A DNA stretch of 64,000 nt, taken from assembly GCF_003589595.1 (NCBI RefSeq), contig NW_020653855.1, positions 93,990 to 157,989 of the forward strand. Reading direction: 5' to 3'. Origin of the DNA: Hyposmocoma kahamanoa. Lineage: Eukaryota; Arthropoda; Insecta; Lepidoptera; Cosmopterigidae. Below are positions 62,171-64,000 of the stretch, piece by piece. The position numbers and the translations under genes are program-made. The stretch's first letter is position 1. The number at the start of each line of letters is the position of its first letter. Under the pieces are notes generated by a model. That model ran no database searches and was not told the origin of the DNA. It saw only the letters and a program-made list of their open reading frames with translations.

Positions 62171-62341
62171 AGGGTCGTATTCCAGAACTCTACTCAATGC
62201 TCAAATCAGGATTTGAGCAGACTTGAGTATGATTTCAAGCACTGGAAATACGACACTAATGGCAAGGACTTGAGTATGACTTTCAATGCTCACTGCAATA
62301 CTCAAGTCCTGACTTGAGCATTGAGTAGAGTTCTAGAATAC
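62171..62341. mobile_element. Palindromic MITE family P, copy 3
   Basis: agggtcgtattccagaactc ... gagtagagttctagaata. The outermost right nucleotides are changed. Confidence 0.88.
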
Positions 62342-62499
62342 CTACCTACGTCTCTCAGCTTGCCTCTAATTGCGAGCTACACAGCAAAAACCCAAGGAAC
62401 AATTTGTATACGTATTTTTTTTATTTATTGAATGTCACGATTTTTGACCACCATGATAGTCGATTATTTTTGTGAAATAATTATTAAAACAAAGCAAAG

Positions 62500-62665
62500 A
62501 TTCCATTGATCCGGTCAACGTCTTCTAGCAAACGCTATGCCAACTAAGCCACGGAACGAACTACCGGACGTCACGAAATTTTCTATGTGATCTTTGTTTT
62601 TGTTTTTTTTTAACGACTTTTTTGCCGTAACGCCATCTGTGAGAAATCTATTGCTTCACTCATTT
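62500..62665 (-). mobile_element. SINE family C, copy 5
   Basis: Minus strand 'cagatggcgttacggca', 'gttcgttccgtggcttagtt', 'ggcatagcgtttgctagaag', 'acgttgaccggatc'. The B box is lost. Confidence 0.72.
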
Positions 62666-63019
62666 CATATCATTCTTCACATATTTCATTTGAATACAGC
62701 TCATCCAGTTTCAAGCTCGATTTTAAATCAACTGAAGTTGAATTTAAGTTCAACTCGAACTAGATTTAAAATCAACTGAATTTATTATTGTCAGTGACAG
62801 AAAGGTCAACATATATACACATATAAAACTTAGATTGCTATTATGCCTAGCATTGCTTTATGTAGTGCTCTCTTGGAGAAAAGAGAAACAGAAGCACACC
62901 CACCTGCACAGCACACTAAAATAAAGCCTTAATCCATATACAAACACTCCAAAGTGTGTACCCAGAGTGCTGTTGATTTTACCGACATAATAATAAAATG
63001 CTAAATGCAAGTAAATTTT

Positions 63020-63251
63020 TTTATGATACAATAAACCGGGCGCCAAGTGAAAAGCGACACGCCTGTCCATAACAGTTACAGTGTCACTCAGAGCCTTAAT
63101 ACACTGCGGGGCACTGCCACTGCCCCCGTCAGCCTGAGACATAAGTTGACAAAGCCCATGTGCCTGTAATTACACCAGCAACCTTGCCCTTCAAAACTGA
63201 CACGTAGTAATGCACACATTACTACTTAACGGTAGAAATAGGTAAGACGAT
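63020..63251 (-). mobile_element. SINE-like repeat family B, copy 16
   Basis: Minus strand 'ttacctatttctaccgttaa', 'aggttgctggtgtaattaca', 'gctgacgggggcagtggcag', 'gttatggacaggcgtgtcgc'. The head before 'gtcttacc' is missing. Confidence 0.82.
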
Positions 63252-63930
63252 TCAATGGCACATCCTCGCTTAAAATGAAACCTATCACAATCGTGCTTGA
63301 TGTTGCAGTTTAAAGATGGTTTAAAACTCAGAAGGTAGTTTAACTCTGACATCGTTGAATTATTTTTGAAGTATAAAGTCAGCCTTTATTGCGCCATCGG
63401 ACAAAAAGGAGAGCTGAAAGCTCTTAACCTGTATTGTCAAAGTAATAGTGGCGCAATTTAGTTACGGATAGCCCAAACCAGCCAACCATGCGGGGAATGG
63501 GAACGATACTTTTCTCTCTTCGATTTGTGGACTGTATATGATTAAAATAAGTACGGTTGATTGGAACAAATAAGAGTAGGTAAGCTGTGTGCGCGTGGGC
63601 GTTCTGCCGTGCCGGTGCGGAAGCGATTCCTGATGTTACAAGTTCACCTAAATTTACGTGCACTATCCATTTCAGTTTAGTATGGTTTGACTATGATTTT
63701 TCACAATAAATTAACGGAGGCGGTTACGATGTGGCCATAGCATTCGTCGGCGAGATTTCAACAACCTAAATAGCGGGCCTAAGGGAGATCAGGTGGCCAC
63801 AAGACGCTGGACATATTATGATATTATGTGTCGTTCACATTTAGAAACTTTTGTGCACATGCATTGGATATTTATTCAGACATAATTGAAGGGTGAAGCT
63901 GAAAATAAAAGCCGTATATCCCCTACAGTC
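63250..63930. other. Intergenic, nothing recognised
   Basis: Less AT-rich than the rest. A minus-strand ORF at 63424-63663 has no known motif. Confidence 0.4.
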
Positions 63931-63934
63931 TAAT

Positions 63935-64000
63935 GCTGAGCTTCCACAGCAATTTTCACTGGCTATAGACGGCGACGCGAACCAGACACACCTACCAGAC
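63935..64000 (+). CDS. Possible start of an exon running off the window
   Basis: A pyrimidine-rich acceptor tatatcccctacag is followed by an open frame SNAELPQQFSLAIDGDANQT and HLPD to the window edge. The product is not recognised, and 66 nt is too short to rule out chance. Confidence 0.2.

Overview
The window looks like nuclear DNA of a moth or butterfly (Lepidoptera). It is AT-rich, its one clear gene is split by introns with GT-AG borders, and it is full of tRNA-derived SINEs, foldback and TIR elements and decayed non-LTR retrotransposons. The retroelement ends, with a 'ggaggcttat..cagtagtg' motif followed by a (tgatga)-type tail, are typical of Lepidoptera. I see no operons, ribosome binding sites, rRNA genes, intact tRNA genes or CRISPR arrays. 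The species cannot be fixed from the sequence.

One real gene can be rebuilt completely. It is a PKNOX/Prep-type TALE homeobox gene on the minus strand, from a start codon at 21979 to a stop codon at 6309. Nine coding exons join in frame, all with GT-AG borders, into a 353-residue protein. The order is a short N-terminus, the MEIS/PREP N-terminal domain (exons 2-3), a Ser/Asn- and Pro-rich linker (exons 4-5), the TALE homeodomain (exons 6-7, split just before HPYP), a basic tail with a KRYWPDAL motif (exon 8) and an acidic C-terminus (exon 9). Such proteins are nuclear partners of PBC-class homeoproteins (Extradenticle/Pbx).

The introns hold many insertions: a 1.1 kb TTA-flanked element 41 bp from the exon 5 donor; two copies of a 0.65-0.8 kb TIR element, one with a hAT-like element nested in it and an exact 8-bp duplication; a 254-bp foldback; a 95-bp near-perfect hairpin; and a 77-79 bp minisatellite built on ccgatcgg.

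From 22 kb to 64 kb (upstream of the gene) I find no convincing gene. The region is a patchwork of SINE families (here A, B, C, E), a D family ('aaccgacttc...ggtcggtttt'), several MITE families, Penelope-like, RTE-like and other non-LTR remnants, and long inverted pairs of repeats. There is a 400-N assembly gap at 36441-36840, inside a repeat. Weak gene signals are a 75-codon ORF at 59457-59684, a 75-codon ORF at 38409-38636, and an open stretch behind a splice acceptor at the right edge.

No undescribed multi-gene system is visible. The most interesting points are the intact Prep gene with a possible intron-retention product lacking the homeodomain, the nested and duplicated transposons with readable target sites, and a Penelope-like element with inverted termini whose terminal sequence recurs as a near-perfect palindrome at 61.1 kb.
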